Origin: CAYRVX01 sp964642165
GTDB lineage: Bacteria > Planctomycetota > Phycisphaerae > SM23-33
Assembly (NCBI GenBank): GCA_964642165.1
Contig: CAZXOC010000123.1
Coordinates: 1-19,868, forward strand
Reading direction: 5' to 3'
DNA: 19,868 nt
Shown: piece after piece, positions 1 to 7,313 of the stretch
Layout of the letters: every line of letters starts with the position of its first letter
Position numbering within the stretch: the first letter of the stretch is position 1
Position numbers and translations under genes: made by a program
Notes under the pieces: model-generated
Databases searched by the model: none
What the model saw: the letters and a program-made list of their open reading frames with translations, nothing else
Told to the model about the DNA's origin: nothing

Positions 1-983
1 TTGCGCCGACGGACGCCGCCTTCGCCAAGCTGCCCAAGGGCACGCTGGAGTCGCTACTGAAGCCCGAGAACAAGCAGAAGCTGGCAAGCATTCTGACGCT
101 GCACGTCGTGCCAGGACGACTGGCTGCCGCTGACGTCTCCGGCAAAACGCACGCCACCACTGTGCAAGGCACAGACCTCCTGTTCGCCACCACCTCCGAA
201 GGCGTGAAGGTCGACCTCGCCAGTGTCGTGAAGGCGGATGTTCTCGCCACCAACGGCCTGATCCACGTGATCGATCGGGTATTGCTGCCGAAGGATGTCG
301 TCGAGACCGCCGCCGTGGCCGGGCAGTTCAAGACCCTTCTGGCCGCAGCAAAGGCCGCAGGTCTGGTGGAGGCACTTAAGGCACCGGATGCCACGCTGAC
401 CGTTTTCGCGCCTACGGATGAGGCGTTCTCGGCCTTGCCGCCCGGTACGGTCGAGGACCTGCTCCGATCGCCCAACCGCCAGCGCCTTGCCGCCATCCTC
501 AAGCACCACGTGCTGCCCCGGCGACTTGTGCTAACAAGCCAGTCCCTTACCACGTTGCAGGGAGATAGCGTTCAGGTCCGCGCCGCGGGACCTGCCAGGG
601 TTGAGGAGGCAAAGGTACTGCTGGCGGACATCAAGGCCACCAACGGCGTGATCCATGTGATCGACCAGGTTTTGCTGCCGGACCTGCCCGAACCGACGCC
701 GGCCCGCAAGGCTATGAGCGTCATTGAGTTGGCTATCGAGCGCGGTGTGCCGCTGTTCAACTCGCACAAGGTTGAGGCCTGCGCCGCGGTCTATGAGGTA
801 ACGGCGCAGTCGCTTCTGACCGGCCATGCCGACGCCCTCGATGAGACGGCCCGGGAACGCCTGCGTAAGGCCCTGGCCGCCGTCCGCAAGGACCACAGCC
901 CGAGGAAGAAGGCCTGGGTATTGCGCTACGCTCTGGATGACGTTTACAGATCGCTGCGAAAGCGAAAGAGCGACGGTCGCTAG
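1..983 (+). CDS. Fasciclin (FAS1) repeat protein, 5' end outside the window
   Basis: The frame is open from base 3 and reads APTDAAFAKLP at once, the H1 motif of a FAS1 domain, so the start codon lies upstream. The first domain closes with its H2 motif (NGLIHVIDRVLLP, about 250-290). A complete second domain follows, with H1 FAPTDEAFSALP (about 408-443) and H2 NGVIHVIDQVLLP (about 640-680). FAS1 domains are extracellular adhesion modules. After them, about 90 residues (from about 710) form a charged, helical tail beginning MSVIELAIERGVPLFNS and ending in a basic stretch. I recall similar tails on planctomycete FAS1 proteins but cannot name the domain. An ATG at 108 exists but would cut the first domain in half, so it is not the start. 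Localisation cannot be judged because the signal peptide would be upstream. The family call is secure; ligand and role are unknown. Confidence 0.92.
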   Translation, partial: APTDAAFAKLPKGTLESLLKPENKQKLASILTLHVVPGRLAAADVSGKTHATTVQGTDLLFATTSEGVKVDLASVVKADVLATNGLIHVIDRVLLPKDVVETAAVAGQFKTLLAAAKAAGLVEALKAPDATLTVFAPTDEAFSALPPGTVEDLLRSPNRQRLAAILKHHVLPRRLVLTSQSLTTLQGDSVQVRAAGPARVEEAKVLLADIKATNGVIHVIDQVLLPDLPEPTPARKAMSVIELAIERGVPLFNSHKVEACAAVYEVTAQSLLTGHADALDETARERLRKALAAVRKDHSPRKKAWVLRYALDDVYRSLRKRKSDGR

Positions 984-1226
984 GCCGGTCGGTGGCCTCA
1001 GGCCCCCACGTCCACGCCGCATCGCACACCCCGTCCGATCCCCATATGAACGGCGGGATCACCCGCTGATCCGGTCGTGAGCTGGTAGCAAATGGCGCCC
1101 GCGCCACTCCTGCACGCTGATCGCAAGTCCAACATTCACAAGGGCCCGACATTCTGAGCCGCCTCCCGCAGAATGCAAGAGCACGCTCTCTCACGCCCGG
1201 ACCGCCTCCCTCTGGAATGTCGCGCT

Positions 1227-1276
1227 GGTCATAACCCCCGGGTCGCAGTTTCCAACCACCCGGCCGGGTTATGACC
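1227..1276. repeat. Long bulged hairpin (17 paired bases)
   Basis: GGTCATAACCC at 1227-1237 is the exact reverse complement of GGGTTATGACC at 1266-1276. Directly inside it, CCGGGT (1238-1243) pairs with ACCCGG (1258-1263). Together they make one 17-bp stem, broken only by a two-base CC bulge (1264-1265) and closed by a 14-base loop. A weak T-run (TTTT) follows about 10 bases later on the plus strand. It could be a terminator for the fasciclin gene, an RNA regulatory hairpin, or an extragenic palindromic repeat. No second copy is in the window, so the repeat interpretation is untested. Confidence 0.7.
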
Positions 1277-1334
1277 GGTAGAGGCATTTTCGTGTCTCTG
1301 TTTCGGTTTCGAAGAGGGTGAGCACCGCTCTACC

Positions 1335-1363
1335 TTGCCGCGGGGCCCGGCGGTCGGGATAAT
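1335..1363 (+). promoter_or_regulatory. Probable sigma70-type promoter of the sulfatase gene
   Basis: TTGCCG (1335-1340, four of six to consensus) and GATAAT (1358-1363, five of six) are separated by exactly 17 bp. Transcription would start near 1370, leaving a leader of about 38 bases before the ATG at 1408, with GGAGA at 1396-1400 as ribosome binding site. This is a sequence match only. Short matches can occur by chance, but an AT-rich hexamer stands out in this GC-rich background. Confidence 0.45.
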
Positions 1364-1407
1364 GGGCAGGCGTACGAGCGAAGGGGCGGCCGGATGGAGA
1401 ACGAGAG

Positions 1408-2886
1408 ATGCGCCGAGACAGTGACACCAGGCGGGAATTCCTTCGTGCCGTGGGCCTCGGCGCTGCGGCGACGGCGACGCAAGGCCTGTGGGCCGGCAAA
1501 GCCCAGGGCGCGGCGGCCGACCGAAGGGCTGCACGTGGACGCCGCAAGCCCAACATCCTGCTGATCATCGCCGACGACCAGACCTGGCGGGACAACGGCT
1601 GCTACGGCCACAGCGACGTCAAGACGCCGAACATCGATGCGCTCGCCGCCGGGGGCATGCGCTTCACGCGGGCCTTCACCGCCACGGCCATGTGCGCCCC
1701 GACGCGCCAGCAGCTCTACACCGGCCTCTTCCCCGTCCGCAACGGCGCGTATCCCAACCACAGCAAGGTCTACCCCGGCACGAAGAGCATCGTGCATCAC
1801 CTCAAGGCGCTAGGCTACCGCGTGGGGCTTCTCGGCAAGAAGCACTTCGGCCCGCCGGAGTCGTTCCCGTTCGAGTCCGTCGCCAAGAAGGCCATGGCCG
1901 CGTTCGTCACGCGGGACCGCGAGCAGCCGTTCTGCCTGGTGTACTGCTCGCACAGCCCGCACCTGCCGTGGTCGGCCGGTGACGCCAGCGCGTACGATCC
2001 CGAAAAGCTCACGCTGCCGCCCTACCTCGTGGACACGCCCGAGACGCGCCGGGCGCTGTGCAAGTACTACGCCGAGATCACCGACTTCGACCGCGAGGTC
2101 GGCGAGTGCACGGCGCTGCTTCGCGACGCCGGCGCCGAGGACAACACGATCTTCCTCTACACCAGCGAGCAGGGCGCGCAGATGCCGCACGGCAAGTGGA
2201 CGTGCTACGACGTCGGCCTGCACGTGGCGCTGGTGATCCGCTGGCCGGCACGCGTCAAGGCGGGGTCGGTGGCCCGCGCCATGGTGCAGTACGTCGACGT
2301 GGTCCCGACGCTGATCGAGGCCGCCGGCGGCGCCCCGAAAGGCATCGACACCGGCCGCCCCGACGCCGCCAGCCGCCGCGGCTTCGACGGCCGCAGCTTC
2401 TTGAACGTCCTGCTGGGCAAGACCGACAAGCACAACGACGTCGTCTACGGCGCCCACACCACGCGGGGCATCATCGCCGGCAGCGAGTGCTACCCCGTCC
2501 GCTCCATCCGCACCGAGACGCACAAGTACATCTGGAACCCCAACCACGAGACGGCCTTCCACAACGTCCTGATCGAGCGGGACTCGGGGAAGTACTGGAG
2601 CTCGTGGGTGGCGAAGGCCAAGACCGACAAGCACGCGGCGAAGATCGTGGGCATGTACGAGCACCGCCCCGCGGAGGAGCTCTACGACCTGCGCAAGGAC
2701 CCCTTCGAGCTGAACAACCTCGCCGGCGAGGCGAAGCACGCCGAGCTGAAGGCCTCGCTCCGCAGGAAGCTGGAGGCCTGGATGAAGCAGCAGGGCGACG
2801 AGGGCAACGCCACGGAGATGAAGGCCCGCGAGCGCCAGGGACGGGGACGCAAGAAGAAGCCACGCGCCGGGGGGAAGAAGGGATAG
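1408..2886 (+). CDS. Tat-exported sulfatase (formylglycine-dependent, S1 type)
   Basis: 492-residue sulfatase that would hydrolyse sulfate esters or N-sulfates outside the cytoplasm. The N-terminus carries a twin-arginine motif (TRREFLR, residues 7-13) followed by an alanine-rich stretch. The core starts at KPNILLIIADDQ with metal ligands D56 and D57. C96-A-P-T-R100 is the C-x-P-x-R signature whose cysteine becomes formylglycine. GKKHFG (143-148) and SHSPH (181-185) supply further active-site residues. The usual late SDNG metal motif is replaced by S253-E-Q-G, followed by HGKWTCYD; this resembles the sulfoglucosamine-sulfohydrolase-like branch rather than classical arylsulfatases. The tail is very basic (GRGRKKK). 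GGAGA sits 7 bases before the ATG. A maturation enzyme (FGE or anSME) would have to be encoded elsewhere. Family certain; substrate not. Confidence 0.93.
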   Translation: MRRDSDTRREFLRAVGLGAAATATQGLWAGKAQGAAADRRAARGRRKPNILLIIADDQTWRDNGCYGHSDVKTPNIDALAAGGMRFTRAFTATAMCAPTRQQLYTGLFPVRNGAYPNHSKVYPGTKSIVHHLKALGYRVGLLGKKHFGPPESFPFESVAKKAMAAFVTRDREQPFCLVYCSHSPHLPWSAGDASAYDPEKLTLPPYLVDTPETRRALCKYYAEITDFDREVGECTALLRDAGAEDNTIFLYTSEQGAQMPHGKWTCYDVGLHVALVIRWPARVKAGSVARAMVQYVDVVPTLIEAAGGAPKGIDTGRPDAASRRGFDGRSFLNVLLGKTDKHNDVVYGAHTTRGIIAGSECYPVRSIRTETHKYIWNPNHETAFHNVLIERDSGKYWSSWVAKAKTDKHAAKIVGMYEHRPAEELYDLRKDPFELNNLAGEAKHAELKASLRRKLEAWMKQQGDEGNATEMKARERQGRGRKKKPRAGGKKG

Positions 2887-3037
2887 GGCGGATGGCAAGT
2901 TGCAGGGCAGCCCGGGGAAGGGCCGGATGCCGTTCGGAGATCATCGGAAGGCATTGGGGAATCGACGGGGTGGGGTTCCCCACGAACGGTGGGCGCGCCG
3001 AGAGGGTAGGATAGGACCCTCAGGAAGGAGCGTCCCC

Positions 3038-3316
3038 ATGGCACGTCGGAAGTTCACGCGGGAGTTCAAGATCTCGGCGGTCAAGCTGGTCAACGAACAA
3101 GGGTACAGCCCCCCTCAGGCGGCCAGGAGCCTGGGGGTCGACCCGGCCAGCGTCCGCGAGTGGGTCAAGAAGTTCTCCGACGAGGAGGGCCTTGGCCCCA
3201 CGGGTGAGGGTGCCGCCCAGGCCGAACTGCGGCGGATGGACTGCGAGCATCCCCCGATGCTGAATCGCTGCAACCGCCACGCACGGCACTACATTGAGTT
3301 CGTCCACGACAAGTAG
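3038..3316 (+). pseudogene. Truncated IS3-family transposase OrfA
   Basis: The first ~66 codons (MARRKFTREFKISAVKLVNE onward) match the helix-turn-helix DNA-binding half of IS3/IS911-type OrfA (HTH_Tnp_1), including SLGVDPASVREWVKKF. After AELRRM the expected leucine-zipper helix is missing. It is replaced by about 26 unrelated residues (DCEHPPMLNRC onward) before a TAG. No OrfB with its DDE domain follows, so the element cannot transpose. A strong ribosome binding site (AGGAAGGAG, 3022-3030) is intact. The left end of the element probably lies in 2960-3000, where a short palindromic TGGGGTTCCCCA occurs; no matching right end was found. A 92-residue DNA-binding peptide might still be made, but a decaying fragment is more likely. 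Confidence 0.85.
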
Positions 3317-3322
3317 AAGAAA

Positions 3323-3542
3323 GGGACAGGTTATGCTCTCTCGTTGCGGGAGGCGACGGTCGGCGGTAGGGTGAGCGGCATGCCGAGAACGGGACGAAGC
3401 GAGACCGGCGTGCTGGCGTGTCACGTGCTGAACCGCACCGCCGGCCGCGCTGGGTCCGCCGCATGCTCGCGAAGCTGGGCCTGGAAAGCACCCTCCGCCC
3501 CGCGGCCGCCCGAGGAAACCGCCAGAAAAGCAGCCTGTCCCC
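3323..3542 (+). mobile_element. Remnant of a REP/RAYT element
   Basis: The segment is bounded by GGGACAGG (3323-3330) and its reverse complement CCTGTCCC (3534-3541). The right boundary, AAAAGCAGCCTGTCCCC (3526-3542), matches the arm of the palindrome at 8897-8913 in 15 of 17 positions. Between the boundaries lie only the two ends of a REP-associated tyrosine transposase (listed separately). The right end is about 22 bp from the start codon of the next gene. Boundaries are inferred from these short repeats, not from a target-site duplication. Confidence 0.65.
3380..3542 (+). pseudogene. RAYT (REP-associated tyrosine transposase) pseudogene, internal deletion
   Basis: From the ATG at 3380 the frame reads MPRTGRSETGVLACHVLNR, the typical start of Y1-type RAYT transposases (MPR...YHVLNR). 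Homology stops after about 22 residues. In a different frame the sequence then reads RRMLAKLGLESTLRP (about 3460-3505), which is the usual C-terminus of the same family. About 180-200 residues in the middle are therefore missing, including the HUH motif and catalytic tyrosine, and the junction causes a frameshift. The C-terminal frame runs without a stop into the following PQQ gene, but that gene has its own ribosome binding site and signal peptide. The gene is dead; the family call rests on both ends matching from memory of the family. Confidence 0.72.
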
Positions 3543-3554
3543 GGACCTTCTCAA

Positions 3555-3560
3555 GAGGTG
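3555..3560 (+). promoter_or_regulatory. Ribosome binding site fixing the start of the PQQ gene
   Basis: GAGGTG at 3555-3560, in the context AAGAGGTGG, lies just ahead of the ATG at 3565. It marks this ATG, and not upstream starts in the same frame (3418), as the real start. The upstream codons are the C-terminus of the RAYT remnant. Confidence 0.75.
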
Positions 3561-3564
3561 GATC

Positions 3565-6500
3565 ATGACTCAACGTCCCATTCGTTGGCAACTCACTGCA
3601 GGCTCGGCCCTCTTGGCGGTCCTCGCCCTCTCGACGTATGGCAGTCGGGTCGACTCAGGGTCTCCTGGAGCAGCGCCGGATTCCGCAAAAGCGCTCGTTG
3701 AAGCTTCAGGTATCAAGGGGGGACTGGTCGTGGTGATCGGATGCGATGACCCGGCACTCCTGGCGGACCTGCGGGGGGCCGGTCCCTACCTGGTCCACGG
3801 CCTGGACGGCGATCCGGGAAAGGTCGCCGCCGCGCGGGAACATATCCGTCAGAAGAACCTCTACGGCCCCGTCACCGTCTCCCGGCTGCGGGGCGCAGAG
3901 CTTCCCTACGTGGACAGCCTCGTCAACATGATCGTCGTGACCGGACATACCCGGATCCCGGTCGACGAGATGATCAGGGCGCTCTGTCCCAGGGGCGTCA
4001 TCGCGGACATTCGCAAGTCAAAGGTTGAGATCACCCGCAAGGATTGGCCCGCGGAACTGGACGAGTGGACCCACTACCTCTACGACGCCTCCAACAATGC
4101 CGTATCGAATGACACGCTGGTCGGTCCGCCGCAGGGCCTGCGTTGGACCTGCGGCCCCAAGTATGCCAGAAGCCACGAACACTTCGCCAGCATGAGCGCC
4201 ATGGTCACCGCCGGCGGACGGGTTTTCTACATCATCGATGAAGGCCCCATCAGCTCGGTCTACCTGCCGCCCCAATGGAAGCTGGTGGCCAGGGACGCCT
4301 TCAGCGGCGTGCTGCTATGGAAGAAGCCGATAACGAACTGGGAAGCCCACCTTCGTGGTTTTCGCAGCGGCCCACCCGAGATCGGCCGGCGCATGGTAGC
4401 AACGGGAGACCGGCTCTACGTCTCCCTCGGTTACGGAGAGTCGGTTACGGTCCTCGATGCCGCGACAGGAAAGCAGCTGGCGACCCTCGCCGGCACCAGT
4501 GGCGCGCGCGAGCTGCTTCTGACAGGCGCGGCGCTTTATGTTCTCGCTGACGACATGACGACGGCGCAACACAACGAGCGGAAGAAGTGGATGAATCAAG
4601 CAATCCTCCGCAGCTCCCCGACGCTGGTGATCTGGCGCCGCTTTCCAAAGGGAGCGATTTCCATGTATGGAACCCAACGGATCGTCGCGATAGAAACCGG
4701 GACCGGCAAGTTGCTCTGGAAACAGGAATTCAAGGCTTCCGGCGAGGTCATGCCCACGACCATGGCGGTCGACAACGGGAGAATCTGCTTTCAGACCGTC
4801 TCGCACGTGGTCTGTCTGAATGCTGTCGAAGGAAAAGAGCTGTGGCGCAGCGAGTGCCCGGTCGCGAGGAGCCGGCTCTCCTGGTCCACGCCCACCCTGG
4901 TCATCCATGACGGCGTCGTGCTGACGATCGACCGCACGGCAAGCGACAATGCGGACAACTCCCCGCCGGGTCGGGGCAGCAAGTGGCTGATCTCCAGCGG
5001 CGGCCAGCAGAACAAGCAGGACGCGGAGATGGTCGCATTCTCTCTCGATCGTGGCAAGGAGCTCTGGCGCGCGCCCTACTTCGAGAATTACAGCGTCCCA
5101 CAGGACGTTTTCGTGATTAACGGCGTGGTGTGGGTTGGCAGCATGCGCCGTGGCATCGACCCCGGCTTCACACAGGGGCGCGACCTGAAAACCGGCAAGG
5201 TCATTGTCACGTTACCCCCCCAAAAGGGTTGGGGGCACCATCGCTGTTACCGGAACAAGGCGACCGTTCGATGGATCCTGATGGGCCGCGGCGGCATCCA
5301 GTTCGTCGATCCCACCAACGGGACCTGCAGAAACTCCTCCGGGGTGCGGGGAAGCTGCCAGTACGGCATCATGCCCGCCAACGGCCTTATCTACGCGCCG
5401 CACCATTCCTGCGCATGCAGTCCCGAGGTGCTACTGATCGGATTAAATGCCCTTTCTCCGCGATCCAGCGAGGGGAAAGGCCCGATGCCACTTGAGAAGG
5501 GGCCGGCCTATGCTGAAATCTCGAATCTCGAGTCCAGTTCCTCAAAGACCGGATGGCCGACATACCGCCGAGACGTCCGCCGAAGCGGCTACCAGGACCT
5601 GCCCGCGCCGGCCAGGCCGAACGTCACCTGGACAAGAAAGCTCTCCCCGCCCATCACTGCGCCGGTCGCGGCGGGCGGTATGGTCGTTGTGGCCGAGAGG
5701 GACCGCCATGCCCTGCACGCCCTGTCGGCAGGGGACGGCAAGCCGGCCTGGACGTTCATAGCCGACGGCCGGATCGATTCACCGCCAACCCTGTCGGGCG
5801 GCCTGTGCCTGTTCGGGACGCGAAACGGATTCGTCTACTGTCTGCGGGCTTCCGACGGTGCGCTGGTCTGGCGATTCCGCGCCGCAAGGCGGGACCGGCG
5901 CCTCTTCGCCTACGAGCAGCTCGAGTCGGTATGGCCGGTGCACGGGTCGGTGCTGGTCGACGACAAGCTTTCGGGCGGTGTGGCCACGGCATACTTCGCG
6001 GCCGGCAGGAGCTCCCTCATCGACGGCGGGATCCGCCTTTACGCACTGGGGCTGAAGACCGGCAAGGTGCTCCACAAGGCAGACGTCAGCAGGACTGGGG
6101 GCGGCGGCGTCGGCAGGATCAGGCAGGGGGTGCTGCCGGACATCCTCTCCGCGCAGAAGGGCGCCATCTGGATGCGCGGCCTGGGCGTTGACAAGAACCT
6201 CGCCCCGGTCAAAGATCTGCCCCACCTCTTCGCCCCGCGCGGGTTCCTGGATGACACGTGGTGGCACCGGACCTACTGGGTCTACGGCACAGCGATAGGA
6301 GGCGGTTACACGAACTGGCCACTGGTCGGCAACGTGTCGCCTGCCGGGCGACTGCTGGCCTTTGACGGCGGGAATCTCATTTACGGATACGGGCGTATGG
6401 TCTACCTGGCCGGTAAGGGACACGTCCGCCCGGACATGGCGAAGGACTACAGGCTGTTTGCGGAGGTTCTGGACCCCTCACCGGCGGCCACAAGACAGCG

Positions 6501-6792
6501 GGACAGGAAACGCCAGGTCAAGTGGACCACGCAACTGCCCTTCGTGGCCAGGTCGATCGTGCTGACCCGCGACGCCCTGTTGGTCGCAGGCGGAAAGTCG
6601 CCCACCGAAAGCGCCGAGAGTCACGGCCCGGGCACTTTCTGGGTCGCTTCGCGCGAAGACGGCTCAAAGAGGGCCGCATGCGCGCTTCTCGCTCCGCCGG
6701 TGTTGGACGGCATGGCCCTGACCGATACGGGCGTTTTCGTCGCCACAATAGACGGGGCCGTCGTCTGCCTCCGAGCAAAGAATGATGAATGA
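3565..6792 (+). CDS. Secreted PQQ-like beta-propeller protein with N-terminal methyltransferase-like domain
   Basis: 1075 residues. Residues 1-25 look like a signal peptide (basic start, then GSALLAVLALS). Residues 50-150 resemble a SAM-methyltransferase Rossmann fold: a glycine-containing first strand (GGLVVVIGCDD), an acidic second-strand end (VHGLDGDPGKVAAAREHI), then LPYVDSLVNMIVV and ALCPRGVI. A signature block follows (LDEWTHYLYDASNNAVSND, 165-183). The rest is an eight-bladed-type quinoprotein/BamB-like propeller with repeats such as LDAATGKQL (298-306), ETGTGKLLW (377-385), RGKELW (496-501), DGKPAWTF (724-731) and DGALVWRF (764-771). A cysteine-rich motif, APHHSCACSP (611-620), may bind metal or form a disulfide. 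Known: such propellers bind PQQ or act as scaffolds. Inferred: exported, possibly a dehydrogenase-like or binding protein. A methyltransferase outside the cytoplasm would lack SAM, so that domain may be a relic. It is isolated between two broken transposons. Confidence 0.88.
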   Translation: MTQRPIRWQLTAGSALLAVLALSTYGSRVDSGSPGAAPDSAKALVEASGIKGGLVVVIGCDDPALLADLRGAGPYLVHGLDGDPGKVAAAREHIRQKNLYGPVTVSRLRGAELPYVDSLVNMIVVTGHTRIPVDEMIRALCPRGVIADIRKSKVEITRKDWPAELDEWTHYLYDASNNAVSNDTLVGPPQGLRWTCGPKYARSHEHFASMSAMVTAGGRVFYIIDEGPISSVYLPPQWKLVARDAFSGVLLWKKPITNWEAHLRGFRSGPPEIGRRMVATGDRLYVSLGYGESVTVLDAATGKQLATLAGTSGARELLLTGAALYVLADDMTTAQHNERKKWMNQAILRSSPTLVIWRRFPKGAISMYGTQRIVAIETGTGKLLWKQEFKASGEVMPTTMAVDNGRICFQTVSHVVCLNAVEGKELWRSECPVARSRLSWSTPTLVIHDGVVLTIDRTASDNADNSPPGRGSKWLISSGGQQNKQDAEMVAFSLDRGKELWRAPYFENYSVPQDVFVINGVVWVGSMRRGIDPGFTQGRDLKTGKVIVTLPPQKGWGHHRCYRNKATVRWILMGRGGIQFVDPTNGTCRNSSGVRGSCQYGIMPANGLIYAPHHSCACSPEVLLIGLNALSPRSSEGKGPMPLEKGPAYAEISNLESSSSKTGWPTYRRDVRRSGYQDLPAPARPNVTWTRKLSPPITAPVAAGGMVVVAERDRHALHALSAGDGKPAWTFIADGRIDSPPTLSGGLCLFGTRNGFVYCLRASDGALVWRFRAARRDRRLFAYEQLESVWPVHGSVLVDDKLSGGVATAYFAAGRSSLIDGGIRLYALGLKTGKVLHKADVSRTGGGGVGRIRQGVLPDILSAQKGAIWMRGLGVDKNLAPVKDLPHLFAPRGFLDDTWWHRTYWVYGTAIGGGYTNWPLVGNVSPAGRLLAFDGGNLIYGYGRMVYLAGKGHVRPDMAKDYRLFAEVLDPSPAATRQRDRKRQVKWTTQLPFVARSIVLTRDALLVAGGKSPTESAESHGPGTFWVASREDGSKRAACALLAPPVLDGMALTDTGVFVATIDGAVVCLRAKNDE

Positions 6793-6986
6793 TCAGGTTC
6801 TATATGCGAAATTTCGGCCAGGAGGAGAAGCAAACCCCCCGCCCCCCGGCCGCACCCGCCGGCCCACGCGAAATCAGATTTCCTATCAGTTCCTGCGTAC
6901 CTCACCATTACGGATGCAAGATCTGGGCTAGGAGCCTGTCGGACTTTGGGCGCGCATTGTGGGACGCGGGTCGGTATCCTGTCTGC

Positions 6987-7286
6987 ATGGCTACCAGATT
7001 CGTCAACGTCGACCGGAATACGCCCATGCTTCTTCCGCCACATCTGCGGGGCTGGGTGCCGCAAGCGGACATGGTGCACTTCGTCATCGAGGCCGTCGAG
7101 GGGATGCGGCTGAGCACGCTGAAGGTCAACCGGCGTGGCAGCGGCTCGGAGCAGTACCCTCCCAAGATGATGCTTGGGTTGTTGATCTACTGTTATGCCA
7201 ACGGCATCTTCCCGAGCCGGCGGATCGAACGCGCCACGTACCGAGACGTGGCTGTCCGTTACCTCACGGGAGACACGCATCCCGAC
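6987..7286 (+). pseudogene. Truncated IS1182-type transposase (N-terminal 100 codons)
   Basis: From the ATG at 6987 the frame reads MATRFVNVDRNTPMLLPPHL, continuing through the N-terminal transposase domain (DUF772-like) with MMLGLLIYCYANGIFPSRRIERATYRDVAVRYLTG split over about 70-95. It breaks off after GDTHPD, where the intact family continues with DHxTI(C/S)xFR and the DDE core. The frame stays open beyond 7286 but has no family resemblance and runs antisense over the DUF3592 gene. The left end of the element may be near 6928-6950 (AGGAGCCTGTCGGACTTT). No right end is seen. The break lies about 28 bp from the stop codon of the DUF3592 gene, so the loss took everything up to that gene's 3' edge. 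Confidence 0.82.
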
Positions 7287-7313
7287 CCCTTTCATGGTAG
7301 CCGCCGGCGAGGG

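Larger units (their letters stand above)
984..1407. other. Intergenic spacer with several inverted repeats, no gene seen
   Basis: No credible protein is seen in 424 bp. The spacer holds a small hairpin (GCGGG/CCCGC, 1053-1066), a 7-bp inverted repeat CATTCTG/CAGAATG (1150-1156 and 1169-1175), and an 8-bp pair CGACATTC/GAATGTCG (1147-1154 and 1215-1222). It also has a direct repeat CCGCCTCCC (1159-1167 and 1202-1210) and the long hairpin 1227-1276, which is listed separately. A probable promoter for the sulfatase lies at 1335-1363. No T-rich terminator for the fasciclin gene is obvious. Confidence 0.6.

Noticed and set aside
1227..1276. tRNA-like sequence (GGTCATAACCC resembling a CAU anticodon arm, TTTCCAAC resembling a T loop)
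   Set aside because: No D arm, no pairing T stem and no acceptor stem of the right spacing. The pairing seen is one long hairpin instead.
3418..3564. Upstream extension of the PQQ gene to 3418
   Set aside because: These codons are the C-terminus of the RAYT remnant. A ribosome binding site and signal peptide mark the start at 3565.
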